Source: Thermomucor indicae-seudaticae
Lineage: Eukaryota > Mucoromycota > Mucoromycetes > Mucorales > Lichtheimiaceae
Direction: 5' to 3'
DNA length: 64,000 nt
Assembly (NCBI GenBank): GCA_000787465.1
Contig: JSYX01000068.1
Span: 1-64,000 of the forward strand
The number at the start of each line of letters is the position of its first letter. The first letter of the stretch is position 1. The notes below the pieces were generated by a model. It had not been told where the DNA came from. It did not search any database and was given only the letters and a program-made list of their open reading frames with translations. Below are positions 11,541 to 23,424 of the stretch, piece by piece. The position numbers were made by a program, and so were the translations under genes.

Positions 11541-13252
11541 ATGACTGAAGCGTTCTTTGACACTTCTGGCATCACCACCGCGCAATACTTGGTTTCCCGC
11601 GATTCAGACGCTTCCAGCACTTTTGTCAAGTTTGAGTCTACCACGGGCAGTGGTGGAGACGACACGCCACAACCTACACGAACCACGAAGTCAATTCGAA
11701 CAGCTGAGGAAGTGGATACCGATGAACCTGCTGATTCATCCAACTTTGCGGTTTATGAAGGTTAGAAGGCATGAATTTTTCCAGTCCCCTTCCGCCCTGG
11801 ATTACTTAACGTTTTCTTTCCCAGAACATTCGCCAGCCCGACGGTTACTATGCGAAGACTATAATGCACAACGACGAGGTGAGACACGGAAAACAAAAGC
11901 GATATAAAGCCGCTAACTCTGCGTGCATTTAGCCTTACATCAACATATCATCAAGCGGCTCCAGGAACTTGAGGAATTGGAAGGACAGTACGAAGCAAGG
12001 ATGGCTCAGCTTCACCGTAAAGTAGAAGACACCTACCTCTGTCTATCCAACGAGTTGGTGCAACAACAAGTCGCATTAAAAGAAGACCGGGAGAAGTACG
12101 ATCGCGAGAAAGAATTAATGGAAGGTAAAGTTCAAACGCGTACAAGTCCTATCTCTTCTTTCTAGTAATAACCTTTCTCTTTTAAGAAATTCGACAATTC
12201 CAACTTGGCAAAGTAAAAAAAAAGGATTCAAACAATAAAGTTATGCAAGAGGGACAATGCACCTGACGATCGGGAGTTGAATAGGTTAAACTGAATGTGG
12301 GTGGCCAGATCTTTGTCACCTCGCTCAAGACATTGAGAAGAGATCCGAATTCTTTGCTTGCACGCATGTTTGGAGGTAAGAGAAAGCAGAACGATGCATA
12401 TCGGGTTTGAGTGAGTCTGAATTGAACTGTGATGGACCAAAAGAACCGTTTACAATTAAGCCGGAACCCGATGGGTCTTATTTCATTGATCGTGATAACA
12501 CGTGCTTTAGACACGTCTTGAACTACCTCAGAGATCTAAGGGTAAGTCCCCGCCATCATTTTATATAGAAGGAAGGTGCGTTTATATATTTACTGGGATG
12601 GGCAGGTCCCCCAAAGTGTACGAGATAACCCGAAGATGTAAGCGAGATAACCTTTAGTCTGAGACTCGGAGATAGATCTCATCATGTTATGTTACAGTAT
12701 GGACGAGCTAATACAAGAGGCCCAGTATTACCAGATTAAGGGTATATAGTGAATTTGGGGACTGACGCGATGGAGCGGTATAGTTATTAATGTCTGGTGC
12801 ATAGATCTGTTAAAGCTACGGTGGACTGACTTGCCAAGAATCAGTCAAGGTAAGCCTGCAATTATCAACCTAGTTAGAGTACAAAAGCCAATGCCAACTA
12901 CTTCCTCCCTTTAGAGGAACTATACGATTTATATCCACTTCCACGCAAAGGCGGTACACCAAGCAGGGACGGTGGAACAGCTCATGAAAAAGAAGAAACC
13001 CGATTTGAGTTAGAAGGCAAGAACTTGTCAGGCCTTGACTTCTCGGGCTACCGGATCGACCCTCGCTCTACATTTGCTGGAAGCAACCTGGAAAACTCTC
13101 GCTTTGACCAGGCCGGGTTCGTGTTTGATTTTGAACATCAGGTTGATTTTAGCGATGCGTATTTGGTGGGTGCGCAGTTTCCGGACCCGCTTCCGCCGGG
13201 CGTTCAGTTTAAACTTGATCGGGCCATCACAAATCATATCTTCCAGACATGA
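11541..13252 (+). CDS. BTB/POZ (potassium-channel tetramerisation, KCTD-like) protein
   Basis: ATG at 11541 opens MTEAFFDTSGITTAQY. After an acidic, Thr/Ser-rich N-terminus there is a coiled coil (RLQELEELEGQYEARMAQLH) and then the KCTD-type T1/BTB domain, which begins VKLNVGGQIFVTSLKTLRR and continues with PNSLLARMF, FIDRDNTCFRHVLNYLRD and ELIQEAQYYQI. The C-terminal part (LSGLDFSGYRI, SNLENSRFDQAGF, VDFSDAYLVGAQF) resembles degenerate pentapeptide repeats, as in KCTD9-like proteins. KCTD proteins often act as oligomeric adaptors for Cullin-3 ubiquitin ligases; that role is inferred here. Several short introns, including one at about 12214-12286, are needed to hold the frame. The end is TGA at 13250-13252. 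Confidence 0.85.
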
Positions 13253-13446
13253 TATACTACACACTTTTTTGAATTTAGTGATTGTGTATTCCCGTCAGTT
13301 ATGTATAAACCGAAAAGAAACGAGATAGCATAAGCATATGCAGTAAAACCGTTGCCCTTAAAGGGTTACACAATCTACGTACGGCATGACTGGGTGGAAA
13401 TCTTTCTGTTAGTCTTCTTTCTGTACTGAGTCTGTCGGAAACCATT

Positions 13447-14680
13447 ATGCCATTTGGTGCAGCGCCTACCTGTCCTCGATGCAAAAAAGGTATGCTCTTG
13501 CTATTGTTTGTTTTGAGCATGCATTGGAGCTTACTATTGTGAATACGAAGCCGTGTACATGGCAGAACAGGTAATGATAACGGCCTTTTGAATTGCCATC
13601 AGTACTCGGTAGCCTCATGAAAGTGTAATGCAGGCCATTGGACCTGGAGGTGCGTGGCATCGCAGTTGTCTTACTTGCAAGGTAACTGCCGAATATAGCT
13701 AGAGAACGAAACCATTACGCGATTCTAAGTGCATGCTTAGGAATGCAACAAACGGCTCGACTCGACAACGTTAACCGAGCGAGAAGGAGAGGCAAGTGCT
13801 TTTACTTCAGCCTGCCAATTAAAGACGAGTCATGACTTAACGGTTTTTGTCTATCCAATAGGCGTACTGTAAAGTGTGCTATAACCGAAGATGGGGACCG
13901 AAAGGATATGGCTTTGGTAAGTGATAGGTATATACTTCATGACCTATCCGTCTTTCAGTGACTCAAGAGGCATCATAAGCTTCTGGGGCTGCTTTTCTCA
14001 GTACAGAAACCAAAATGCCCAAGGAAATACTTGAAGAGCGTCAATCACAGACGACTCCAGAGGCGACGACGACACCTACAGCACGAGCATCTCCACAGCT
14101 TCCGCCGAGACCAACGCAGAAACCATCAACAACAGCGCCGGCCTCCGCCACTAGCAATGTCACCCAGGAAGCTCCGTCTTCTTCACCGCCCATGACTTCT
14201 TTTTGGTCTAATAAACCGGCAGTGCCACCCAACAAACCAAGTGCTGCTGTACCAACAACAAAGCCAGCTTACCTCAACACAAGTTATACTCCTAAAAAGA
14301 TCAATCTAAACATTCAAAACGATATTTGTACAAAGTGTGGCAAGGCCGTGTATGCCGCTGAATTGGTAAAGCAAAAACCGACGACTTTTGAGGGTCGAAG
14401 CAGTACCTAACAGCTTGCTTTGCCTTGTTTTAGGCTCTTGGTGCTGGTAACAAGTATCACAAGTTTTGCTTAAAATGTACAGAGTGTGGAAAACTCCTGA
14501 ATGCAACCAATATGGTGGACAAGGATTTTGATCTGTACTGTCGTGGTTGCTATGCTAGAGCTTTTGGTCCCAAGGTATCTATCCATATTCTCTCTTCTGC
14601 CAAGCGTAAGATTCACTGATTGATTGCAACAGGGATATGGATACGGTAACTTGCTGACACCAGAAGGTGCGACACGCTAA
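13447..14680 (+). CDS. Two-LIM-domain cysteine-rich protein (CRP-like)
   Basis: ATG at 13447 opens MPFGAAPTCPRCKKAVYYCE, with the first zinc-ligand pair. LIM1 continues through GAWHRSCLTCKECNKRL and AYCKVCYNRRWGPKGYGF. A Pro/Ser/Thr-rich linker of about 100 residues (about 14050-14270) follows. LIM2 begins ICTKCGKAVYAAEL and continues YHKFCLKCTECGKLL and LYCRGCYARAFGPKGYGYG. Each LIM ends in the GPKGYG(F/Y)G extension characteristic of CRP/CSRP-type proteins. These proteins bridge actin-associated or nuclear partners and have no catalytic activity. Introns are short with clear GT/AG ends. No membrane segment or signal peptide is present. Confidence 0.93.
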
Positions 14681-16082
14681 CTGGTTTCCAGCTCCCGTAC
14701 TACCCGATGAGTTTGTATATATGTACTCACACCCGCGAAACAAGGATGTGCTTTGCTAGTGTACAGGGATTGATGTTACAGAGGCTGGGAGTGGTAGTGA
14801 TTCGCATTCATTGTTTCTTGTGAAATCGTATGTGTATATAGGGAAAAGGAGAATATGTAATAATGAGAGAAAAGTATGGGTTTGTGGTATCGTCCGTGCG
14901 GCTGGTAAACGTTCTATGCAAGTTAGTCAGTCTAAGAGCGTGCAGCGACCTATGCACCGGAAGTCACCTTCCGAATAGGGACGTATCAGACCGAAATAAA
15001 AACAATAGCTGGTTTCCCGTGTTTATTCTCTCATAGATTCTTTAATACGTTGATGTTGTACCTGGATGTTGGTAGTACTTATTGCCTAAAAGGTCAGTAG
15101 TGCCATTTTCTTGATCTCGACTACATGACAAACTTATACGAAAATAAAAAGAGAATGCAAGCTTGCCCAATCCGGCACGAATCAAGATTTCTGGAGCAAC
15201 AGATAACAGTATCCACGTCCTACGAGAGGAAGCGTCCTGAAGAGTTACCTCTTGTTATGCATATCTGGCATGGTATATGTAAGTTTGTCATGTAACGAGC
15301 TTGGTTCGGTCACCATCATCGTCTTGTTAGTAGCAATGTTAAAAAGAAAAGCATGTGCACTTAAAAACAGTACGTACTTCCCTGTTTTATCGGCTTCCAT
15401 AGCAGACATAGTTGGCTTGCAAACCATGAACGGAGACATTCCTGCCTCTTCAACGTAAGAATAATGCGACTGGCAGTGTACTGCAGCAAAGTGCTCTTGT
15501 TAACCTTACATATAATGGCGTTGGCGTCCGAAAAGCCAGCTGGCTCTTTACGATGGTGACATGTAATGTGCATGCTGAATTTTTCTGGTAACTTTCACGA
15601 AACATCCAGATTCCATAAAGCTACCAGGTTGCTGTTGCTGTAACTGATCTCTGTTCATGTCTGGTATAAAATATGCATTGAGTAGCACAGTATCACTAGA
15701 ACATAAAAGACAAAGTTTAGTTATAGCATTTTGTCATGATAACTTCTCAAAGATACGTTTCTTCTAGTCTGTGTTATAAGCCGTTGTTATATGAAGTGGC
15801 TGTTGAACTACTTGTCTCGGATAGTATAGAAAAATCGAGCACGCATCAGCATTTAATAAACTTCTTCATTTACAGTGCGTGAATACAGTTCCAATGAACA
15901 GCCCCAGGGGGACTGCTGCCTCCTTTTTGAAAAATTTTTGACACTTCCTAATTTGACAGTGCTAGCAGAAATTGTTAGTCTCCGTACCAGTTTCTATGTC
16001 TCTGAACTTTTATATGCCATATTCATTGTCTAGTACTAGGTTCTGGTCTACCAGGACTTTTGGTACGTAGTAACGTTGCGCG
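14681..16082. other. Intergenic, with weak coding-like stretches on the minus strand
   Basis: Minus-strand segments at about 15245-15439 and 15590-15660 have coding-like composition (the latter reads MNRDQLQQQQPGSFMESG), and could be exons of a small gene, but plus-strand frames over the same bases are equally open and no domain is visible. I do not call a gene. The rest is A+T-rich and featureless. Confidence 0.45.
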
Positions 16083-17028
16083 CTATTGTACGAGGACACC
16101 ACTGTCTATTATCTGTTTCCAGCTATCAACTCTACATAATACTGGCGTCGGCGTATTCGTCAGGTCAGGAATCCCTTCGTGTATTGTTATGCCAAACTTA
16201 TTTCGTATGGCGTCCAGTAACCGTCCGTTTTCGCCAATAATGATGCCTATATCGGCATTCACTTGAAGTGAATAGGAATAATATCAGCTTATAACCTTTT
16301 TACATAACAAACGAAGCGGTTCGATTTTCCTCACCTAAAGGTAACAAATCTCCAAACGAGTCGCCGATGTAAATGAACGGAAACTTATCTTGCGGTAAAA
16401 GTTGCTGCACTTTGCGCCATTTGTCGCTAGCCGTCAATATATCAGTTGTTATTTCCCCGGTTGTTTTCCCGCGGTCATCGAGCACAAGATCATTGCATTT
16501 AATATTGTCGCGCGATACCCCTGCAGGTTCCAAGAAACCGAGAATCCAATCTTTGGACCAGTTGACGGACAAAATACTTAATGTCTCCAGAGGAACTCGG
16601 CCAAGTGCATCAAGCGCGTCTGCCTGAATGTATTTGGCACGGACCTGAGAAGCCTGCTTGAAGACCATGTCACGAGACAGATCTTTAAACACACCGTGAT
16701 CGCGAATGCGCGCGAGCGACTTCTCCTCTGCTGGGCGTAACGCGTCAAAAGTCTCTTCTTCAGAAAGTCCCTCGGGCAGACGTTCCTTTATTTCGCGATA
16801 GTCTTGCATGTACGAGTCCACAAAGAACGACCACGAAAGGGGTATCTTGTTTGTATCCAAAGCCCATTGTCCAAGTAAGGGCGTGGTTTCTTCCGTTGTA
16901 ACGGTCTGATCGAAATCAACGAATACTAGTGGTTTTCCGGACATTGCTACCGACATTTGTCTTTTAAGCGCTTTCGGCGTAATCGTAATCTTGTTAATAG
17001 GCAGGGGGCGCCGAAACAACAATGCCAT
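16083..17028 (-). CDS. HAD-superfamily phosphatase (phosphoserine-phosphatase-like)
   Basis: Exon 1 runs 17028-16335, an intron occupies 16334-16262, and exon 2 runs 16261-16083. The HAD motif I is VFVDFDQTVTTEE with the nucleophile at about residue 38 and the second Asp at 40. Motif II is in LSILSVNWS. Motif IV reads FIYIGDSFGDLLPL, completed after the intron by NADIGIIIGENG. About 290 residues in total. It resembles fungal proteins of the yeast YCR015C/CTO1 type and 2-hydroxy-3-keto-5-methylthiopentenyl-phosphatase-like HADs; the substrate is unknown. Met25 or Met29 are alternative starts, since the first 24 residues are basic and may be a targeting peptide or untranslated. Confidence 0.85.
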
Positions 17029-17282
17029 CGGAAAACAGAAAAGACTGCGACTTTTACCGAACCACAGTAAAAACGCCTCCCATAGTTTTATTCACGCCAT
17101 GAAAATCTTATGCGCACGGGAAAGGCCTTTTCTGGATAGCTTTCTTCTGTTTCATTGGAGGCATATCCGCTTAAAACATTTTTCCTTCGCCGCAGCAGCA
17201 AGGCCGCAAATCCGCGACACTAATAAGCTTGGTTGAATACTGTAACCTCTTTGCCAATTTTAACTTTGAGACATTGTTTCTT

Positions 17283-20225
17283 ATGGAGTCCGGTTCCGCG
17301 CCAACGTCCGGTCATAATGCTGGCACCGAAACTATTCCGGAACCAAAGAGAAAACGCTTGGCACAAGCTTGCGATACGTGCCGCAGGAAAAAGGTAAGAT
17401 CTGTTTGGCGATGAAGGGCACTGATCGCTTATTGATCGACAACCGCCAAAAGATAAAATGTGATGGTGGAAGGCCGAAATGTGCGAATTGCCAAAAGGGC
17501 AGCCGCGAATGTGTATATAATCCTAATGTCAGGAAACGTGGACCACGCCAAGGTTATATAGAAATGCTCGAGAAACGACTCGACAAAATGGAACGCCTCC
17601 TGTCCAGTGAAGTTCGGCAATCCTTATTGACTAATGCGCCGCCATGTTCCTCGTCGTCAAACGAAACAGAGACTACTGCTATTACAGCGAAGTCTCCGGT
17701 GCTAGTTAGCAATAGCAGCGCTGGTGGAAGTATCGGCAGTCTCGGTAATGATCAGTCCGTTATTAATAAAGCAAGGCACGAACATAACCATCATCACCCA
17801 CAAAGCTTTGGAACGGAAAGAACAATGCCTGTCTATAGCGGATCAGTTGTGTCTCCGATCTCTTACCCACCTTCGGAGACAGGAACATCATCTTCATCGT
17901 CAACTTTAGCTTACTTGCCTGCCAAACGTAACGCTGCGTCCTGTGGATTTCCTCCAGCAGATGTAGTTGAGCATTTACTCGATTTATACTTTCGACATAT
18001 ATATCCATTTGCAAGCATTATTGACCGCGATATGCTCATGAACGACATTCGTGAAAACAAGTGCTCAGAGTTTTTGTTGCTCTGTATCATGGCAGCATCT
18101 GCAAGGTTCGTATCAGCGCAAGTTTAATCGGAACGTCAGCAAGAGTGGTTACTTAATAAGTGGATACCTTTCTTGCTCAGATTCTCTGACAGACCCGACA
18201 TACGAGAAGAACCACCATGGCATTCTGGCGAAAAATATGCAGTAAAAGCACGAGAGATGCTTTTAACTGTTATTGACACTCCGAGTTTGGTTCATGTGCA
18301 AGGTCTCATGATGCTTTGTATGCATGAGTTCGGTTGTGCAAGAGGCCCAAGGTATTAGACAAAAATAATTATGATAGGTGTACGTCGTATCTAACAATAG
18401 CCAGGACTTGGATGCTCTCGGGTATGGCAGCTAGGTATTGTGTTTGCTTGATTTATACGTATGTTACACATGCATATTGCTGACGAATTTTATGAAGGAT
18501 GGTCTTGGAATTAGGACTGCACAAAGAGCCGGATCTGGAGTATGACTCTGGCAAAGCGCAGACCGCGGATGAATGGAGAAAGCGCGAGCTACAGCGTAGG
18601 GTGTTTTGGTGCATATTTTCTCTCGATAAGTGAGTATTGGTGCGCAGTTTCTTTTTTCGTGATATGGATAGGAAGCTAAATTATCTTTTGATCAGATTCA
18701 CCAGCGCGTCAACTGGGCGACCGGCGATGCTGCAAGAAGAAGACTGTGATGTATTGCTGCCCTGCGATGAGGACGGATGGTCGAAAGGTCATTGCTATAC
18801 ACAGAATGCTGAACAGAGTAGGACAGCGCTCTTCAGCGTACAAGCTCTTCAAGGCAGCAATTTGTTGGGAGTATCCACGTCGATCGATCCGAATCATATA
18901 GTCGCCGACACGATGGGTGCTCAGCGACAATTGGGCTTCCTTGGTCAGATACACCGCGTAATATGCTTACTGGGAAAAGTAACAGCTTATATCAACCGAC
19001 GTGGCAAGAAAGGCGAAATGTCTGCATTATACGGTCCTGACTCGGAGTTCTCAAGACTGGACAGGCTCATTGATGAATGGCATGAAAGCCTGCCTAGCTC
19101 AATGAGGAATACGGCAGCAAATTTTAACCGATATAAAGAAACCAATCTCAGGGATTGTTTGAGATATGTACTTGTAAGTGTCATATGAAATTGCCTGTGA
19201 AGCTTGGCTAGCTAATGAGCATGGCTCCTTGGTAATAGATGCATGCATTGTATAATACTGTAGTCGTGCTTTTACATCGGCCATCTTTGGTACTGGGAGA
19301 AACATTGAATTTGGATGTTGTGCAACCGCAATTGAAACAGATCATCAACTACAGCGCAGAAAAATGCATGACGGCAGTCGATAACGTATCTGCGATGCTA
19401 CGCCAAATAAAGAACGACACGACAATTGTGCCGCCATTTATGACTTATCTCACATATACGGTTGCCACCATTGCTGTAAATAACGCGTTTTTCGGAAAAC
19501 CAGACGAATCAGCCAAGGCACGTGAAGCACTCAAAGAACACTTTTCATTGCTACAGGTAAAATGCGTTGTGTGTAAGACATGGCATGGATATACGGTTGT
19601 TCTAAACCGGGGATGTATTCAGGCTATGCGGTCACGCTGGGCGATGGCAGACAAGCTGTATTTCATGATCCGCGACCTGTACGCCATGCACGTAAAGCTC
19701 CTGAAGCAGCAAAAAGTAGCTTTGCAAAATAAGCAACAACAGGAAGAACAAGAAGGACAGCATCACAGTTCGTCGCCATCGAACACTTCAACTATTATGA
19801 CCCAACAAGATATGTCTTTTTGGCAACCTCCATCATCATCGCAGCCACCAGTCAACAGTAGCAGCAGTCAAGCATGTGCAAATGCTGCTGCTGCATCTGC
19901 TATTCAACCAGTTGAACAGCAATTTCCCTATCAGCCACTTAGTGGAGCAGCGGACCAAATGTCTGCTGCAATGGGTGCTTACAACATGTCTTTGGCAGAT
20001 TTATCCGGGACGACTTGCGATGGAATATCTTGCACCAATTGGATTCTAGGCGACAACAGCGAGAATATTGCAGCATCGATTCAATTGTTTGGAAGGCAAC
20101 CGGCTACTACTACAATGAATACTCAATTTAGTATGTTTGAAGTTCCTGCTACAGACATTGGATCATTTCCGGAGAGTTCCTGGGTGTATGACGTATCAAA
20201 TTTTCGTCCAAATACCTCGCAGTGA
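17283..20225 (+). CDS. Zn(2)Cys(6) fungal transcription factor
   Basis: ATG at 17283 begins MESGSAPTSG. The binuclear zinc cluster is ACDTCRRKK, then (after an intron from 17392) IKCDGGRPKCANCQKGSRECVY, giving the six cysteines. A linker and short coiled coil follow (YIEMLEKRLDKMERLL). The middle part contains the fungal-specific transcription-factor domain: HLLDLYFRHIYPFASIIDRDML, a GMAARM-like region after 18416, and DRKLNYLL-type spliced segments. The C-terminal third is rich in Gln, Ser and Ala and is probably an activation region. The protein is nuclear and regulatory by family; its target pathway cannot be read from sequence. Neighbouring genes do not form a metabolic cluster. Introns near 18112, 18350, 18445, 18627, 19171 and 19556 are inferred. 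Confidence 0.9.
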
Positions 20226-20458
20226 CCTCTTTAAACAGCTATTACCACTTTCCTTCCTCTCCGCCCAACCTCCACTTTGCATTTTCCCATTCTTTCTACA
20301 TTTGTTTGTTGTATTTGCTTACATTGATTTGCTGTCCTGGTAACGGACGTAAAACGATGATACCTCATGCTCAATACAGTATATGCGGTCTATATATCGT
20401 CTTTCTAACAGCCTTATCGTTCAAGGGCGCAATGGGGATACTTAGTTCGAACCGAGGG

Positions 20459-21758
20459 TTACTTCACTATATCTCTTCTCAAGATTGCATTCATAGCAGC
20501 TTGTAAGTTCCCAGTTTGAAGCTCGTAAAACGCAATAACGTTTACACCAAATCCACCATCCTCTTTGATAGAAAGATATCCACATGAGATTTAGGCGTAC
20601 AATGTTCCACGAAGCGCCTATTAATGTACTTGAATAGTAGAATGGCGGATTGCTGAGACTTGAAACATTTCTCCATATGCATGGTAAACAGAATAATGAT
20701 ACGTTGGGCAGGTATGATGCAGACGGTATGTATAGCGTGGAGAATATCATCCAAAGAATTTAATAGGGTATTCCCAATATACCACCAGTGACTACTTTGA
20801 AACACATATGTTTGCGAAGATCTCTAAGTGGAGTGGAAGAGGTGATAATCTCGTCTGCGTGTTCTACAAGCTCCATCGCAAACTGCTTTCTTGACTGTCC
20901 TGGATTATTCTTCTTATTGCTGGCAACAATATGGACCATGCTTCTTGGGGGCAGATGCCAGAAAAGGTCTTTTATCGCGTTCTTCCGTATGGTGACCACG
21001 TCGTCTGCGAGTGTAAGCAGCTCCTTTTTGAAACGCAACCTCTGAAGCGCCATCTCTGATTCCAATTTTCGATAGTCGTTACGTTCTCGGAATCGTCTCT
21101 GCTGGTGCAGTTCGTTGACCATATTGTGAAGCCTAATCCATTCCGCGTGGCTCTCAATGACCGACCGTTGTGCCTCTGCAATCCTTTTGGCAGTGTTCGT
21201 GTACTTGATCAGCGACGGTACTTTCTCCAGTTCTTGGATTCGCTGGTCGAGCACTATCTCGGCTGTCTTGCGTAGGCGCCGTCGATGGCAAAACGAACTT
21301 TCAGCCACTTTGAGACCCCGGGACTTGTAACTGTCACGTAACTCTTCGTCCGTCCAAGCATTATCTTCCTCCTTCTCTTGAGTATTTGGCTTTTTCCGGT
21401 TCGTGCTTGTTAATAATGGACGGGATCGAAAGAACTTGTCGTATGACACCAGTGGGTCGCCGACGGCTCGGGCAGCGACCTTCGCAAAGCTTGGCTTCGA
21501 TTGGATGCTTTCCCACGCACCGCCCATCCCTAGTTCTTGTATTTCGGTGATTAATAGGTCCTCTTCTTGGTCCTCTTCGAGACCGCGGACAAGATGCCAC
21601 TCGGACAGATCAGGTTCCTGTTGTTGTCCGGAAGTAGCACCGAGCGGGGGGAAAGAATTCGGGTCGTTAAAGGTGAAGACTATGTCGTCTATTGGAGAAC
21701 TTGTCTCAATGGCGACGGTTTCGGCAAAGGGGAGGACGAATATATTGATATTCTCCAT
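20459..21758 (-). CDS. Unrecognised coiled-coil protein with two apparent frame breaks
   Basis: The main frame is open from 21839 to 20760. I choose the Met at 21758 (MENINIFVLPFAETVA) because a TATA box covers the first ATG at 21839. The protein has an acidic N-terminus, a basic helical middle (RQLRKTAEIVLDQR-like, many Arg/Glu/Gln) and an end reading RDLRKHMCFKVVTGG before a stop. Coding composition clearly continues past that stop in a second frame (LLNSLDDILHAIHTVCIIPA, then SAILLFKYINRRF) and then a third (EDGGFGVNVIAFYELQTG, ending RRDIVK at 20459). Each change equals one missing base or an intron of length 2 mod 3. I find no good introns, so it is either a disrupted gene or has base-call errors. 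The family is not recognised. Confidence 0.6.
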
Positions 21759-21838
21759 GAAATACGTAGATGTATGTGCGTAAGGTGTGTGATATGTGAT
21801 GGTGAAAGACGCAGGAGGATTAGGAAAAAGCTGCCCCA

Positions 21839-21846
21839 TATTTATA
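21839..21846 (-). promoter_or_regulatory. TATA box on the minus strand
   Basis: On the minus strand the sequence reads TATAAATA and touches the ATG at 21839. Transcription would start downstream of that ATG, which argues for the next in-frame Met at 21758 as the real start. Confidence 0.5.
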
Positions 21847-22240
21847 AAAGCTACCGCGCAACTGCGCCACTATGGCGCAGTCTTGTTTAGAACGTTACTG
21901 TTACTATATCATAGTCCGTGGAGTCTGTGATCCAATGGCCATTCGAATACGCTTGCATATCCTCCGACTTTCGCCAGAAATAACAACGGGAATCCACCCT
22001 GCCTCAAATGCCATGACAGTTATAGATACTGGCGAAATCGACCAATGTTTTATAAGAGGCTTCTATCGATCGTTTCGAATTCGGGAAAATATTGTTATCT
22101 TGATTCACTGGTTTCCTGCGCGTGAATCCAACCAAACGAATCAAATGAACTGTCAAATTTAAACTCAGCAACAGTTTCTTAGGGCAATGACGAATGTCCC
22201 GCTTCCTTTAATTTCGGGCTCTCCCTCTCTCTTTACAGGA
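21847..22240. other. Divergent promoter region
   Basis: A divergent intergenic region between the minus-strand gene at 20459-21758 and the KIN17 gene. A pyrimidine tract ending in CTTTACAG lies directly before the KIN17 ATG and could be the acceptor of a 5'-UTR intron. Confidence 0.45.
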
Positions 22241-23081
22241 ATGGGCAAAGACAATTTCTTGACTCCCAAAGCAATCGCTAATCGAATCAAGGCGAAGGGT
22301 CTTTTAAAACTAAAGTTCTACTGTCAAGTTTGCCAAAAGGCATGCCGTGACGAAAACGGCTTCAAATGCCATACAATGTCCGAATCACACCAACGCCAGA
22401 TGCTACTTGTAGCAGAAAATCCTGGCAAATACGTGCACAGTTACTCGGAGCAATTTAAAAAGGACTTTATCAGTCTTTTATCTCGACGACACGGCACGAA
22501 ACGAGTATTCGCCAACCAAGTATATCAGGAATATATTTCGGATCGTCACCATTTGCACATGAATGCGACTCGATGGAACACACTGACAGAATTCGTGAAA
22601 TACCTTGGGCGTGAAGGTATTTGTCATGTGGACGAGACAGAGCGTGGCTGGTACATTGCCTGGATCGACAATAGCCCCAAGGCCTTGGCAAAACAGGTAT
22701 GTTCTCCTTTTACTGCCTTGTATATAATCTACAGACGGCTAACGAATTTTTGTCATACAGGCTGCTATTCAAAAGATGGAGAGAATGCAAAAAGATGAAG
22801 AAGAACGTGAACAACAGATGCTCAAGGAACAAATTGAACGTGCTGCAAAGGAAGCAGAAGAGAGAGGAATTACCGAACAACAGGCTTCGGAATTGAAGCG
22901 TGATGACGAGCAACAAAAGATTAAGCTCAATCTTTCGCTAAAAGCTCCAGCAAAACCTGCTACAGCTGCAACGCCAAAGTTATCTGGTAGCAATAAGATG
23001 AAAATGATGATGAAGTCGTCAAGCAGTGGTGGCGTAAAAAAGACAGAGACACCCAAGCACATTGCTGCTTTACACAAGTAG
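22241..23081 (+). CDS. KIN17-family DNA/RNA-binding protein, short form
   Basis: Two exons (22241-22696 and 22761-23081) give about 258 residues. The start MGKDNFLTPKAIANRIKAKG is the canonical KIN17 N-terminus, so an upstream in-frame ATG at 22187 is rejected. A C2H2 zinc finger follows (FYCQVCQKACRDENGFKCH, then SESHQRQ). The winged-helix KIN17 domain contains YISDRHHLHMNATRWNTLTEF, LGREGICHVDETERGWYIAW. After a charged coiled coil (EDEEEREQQMLKEQ-like) the protein ends at HIAALHK. Human KIN17 is about 390 residues and ends in a tandem SH3-like/KOW region; that is absent here, as in yeast Rts2. KIN17 is a nuclear protein linked to DNA replication, repair and mRNA processing. Confidence 0.93.
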
Positions 23082-23424
23082 TCCTTCCCCTTTTTAACCT
23101 CTTCCTCCATTTATTCGCATACCTTGTCCCATTCATCCTACATGTATTTAATAATATATCATGGTTTTTCTCTTGTTTTATCTTCCAAAATACTGTTATC
23201 CATCCTGTGCAAACGCAGTCGTGGAAACAGATAATGGTTCAAGAGGTCCTGCCGCTTATTGACATGGAAGATGCAGTACACTGGCAATAACGGGCCAGCA
23301 TCCTATCACCCACTTCTCAGTTTCGGCTGAGGGGATCCGTGAACCATGCGGAGAGCTCCGTTACACGAATTCATTTTCTTATTTTACACTTTTTTCACTC
23401 ACCCATCATCTTTACCCGCTCATC

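Noticed and set aside
15252..15458. Plus-strand 68-codon frame and minus-strand 64-codon frame
   Set aside because: Both are equally open and lack any recognised family, so neither is called.
20442..20750. 102-codon minus-strand frame MIFSTLYIPS...
   Set aside because: A neighbouring frame in the same region carries the more convincing coding signal, so this one is a shadow.
22187..22240. Upstream in-frame ATG for KIN17
   Set aside because: The conserved family start is MGKDNFLTPKAIANR at 22241, and a splice acceptor lies directly before it.
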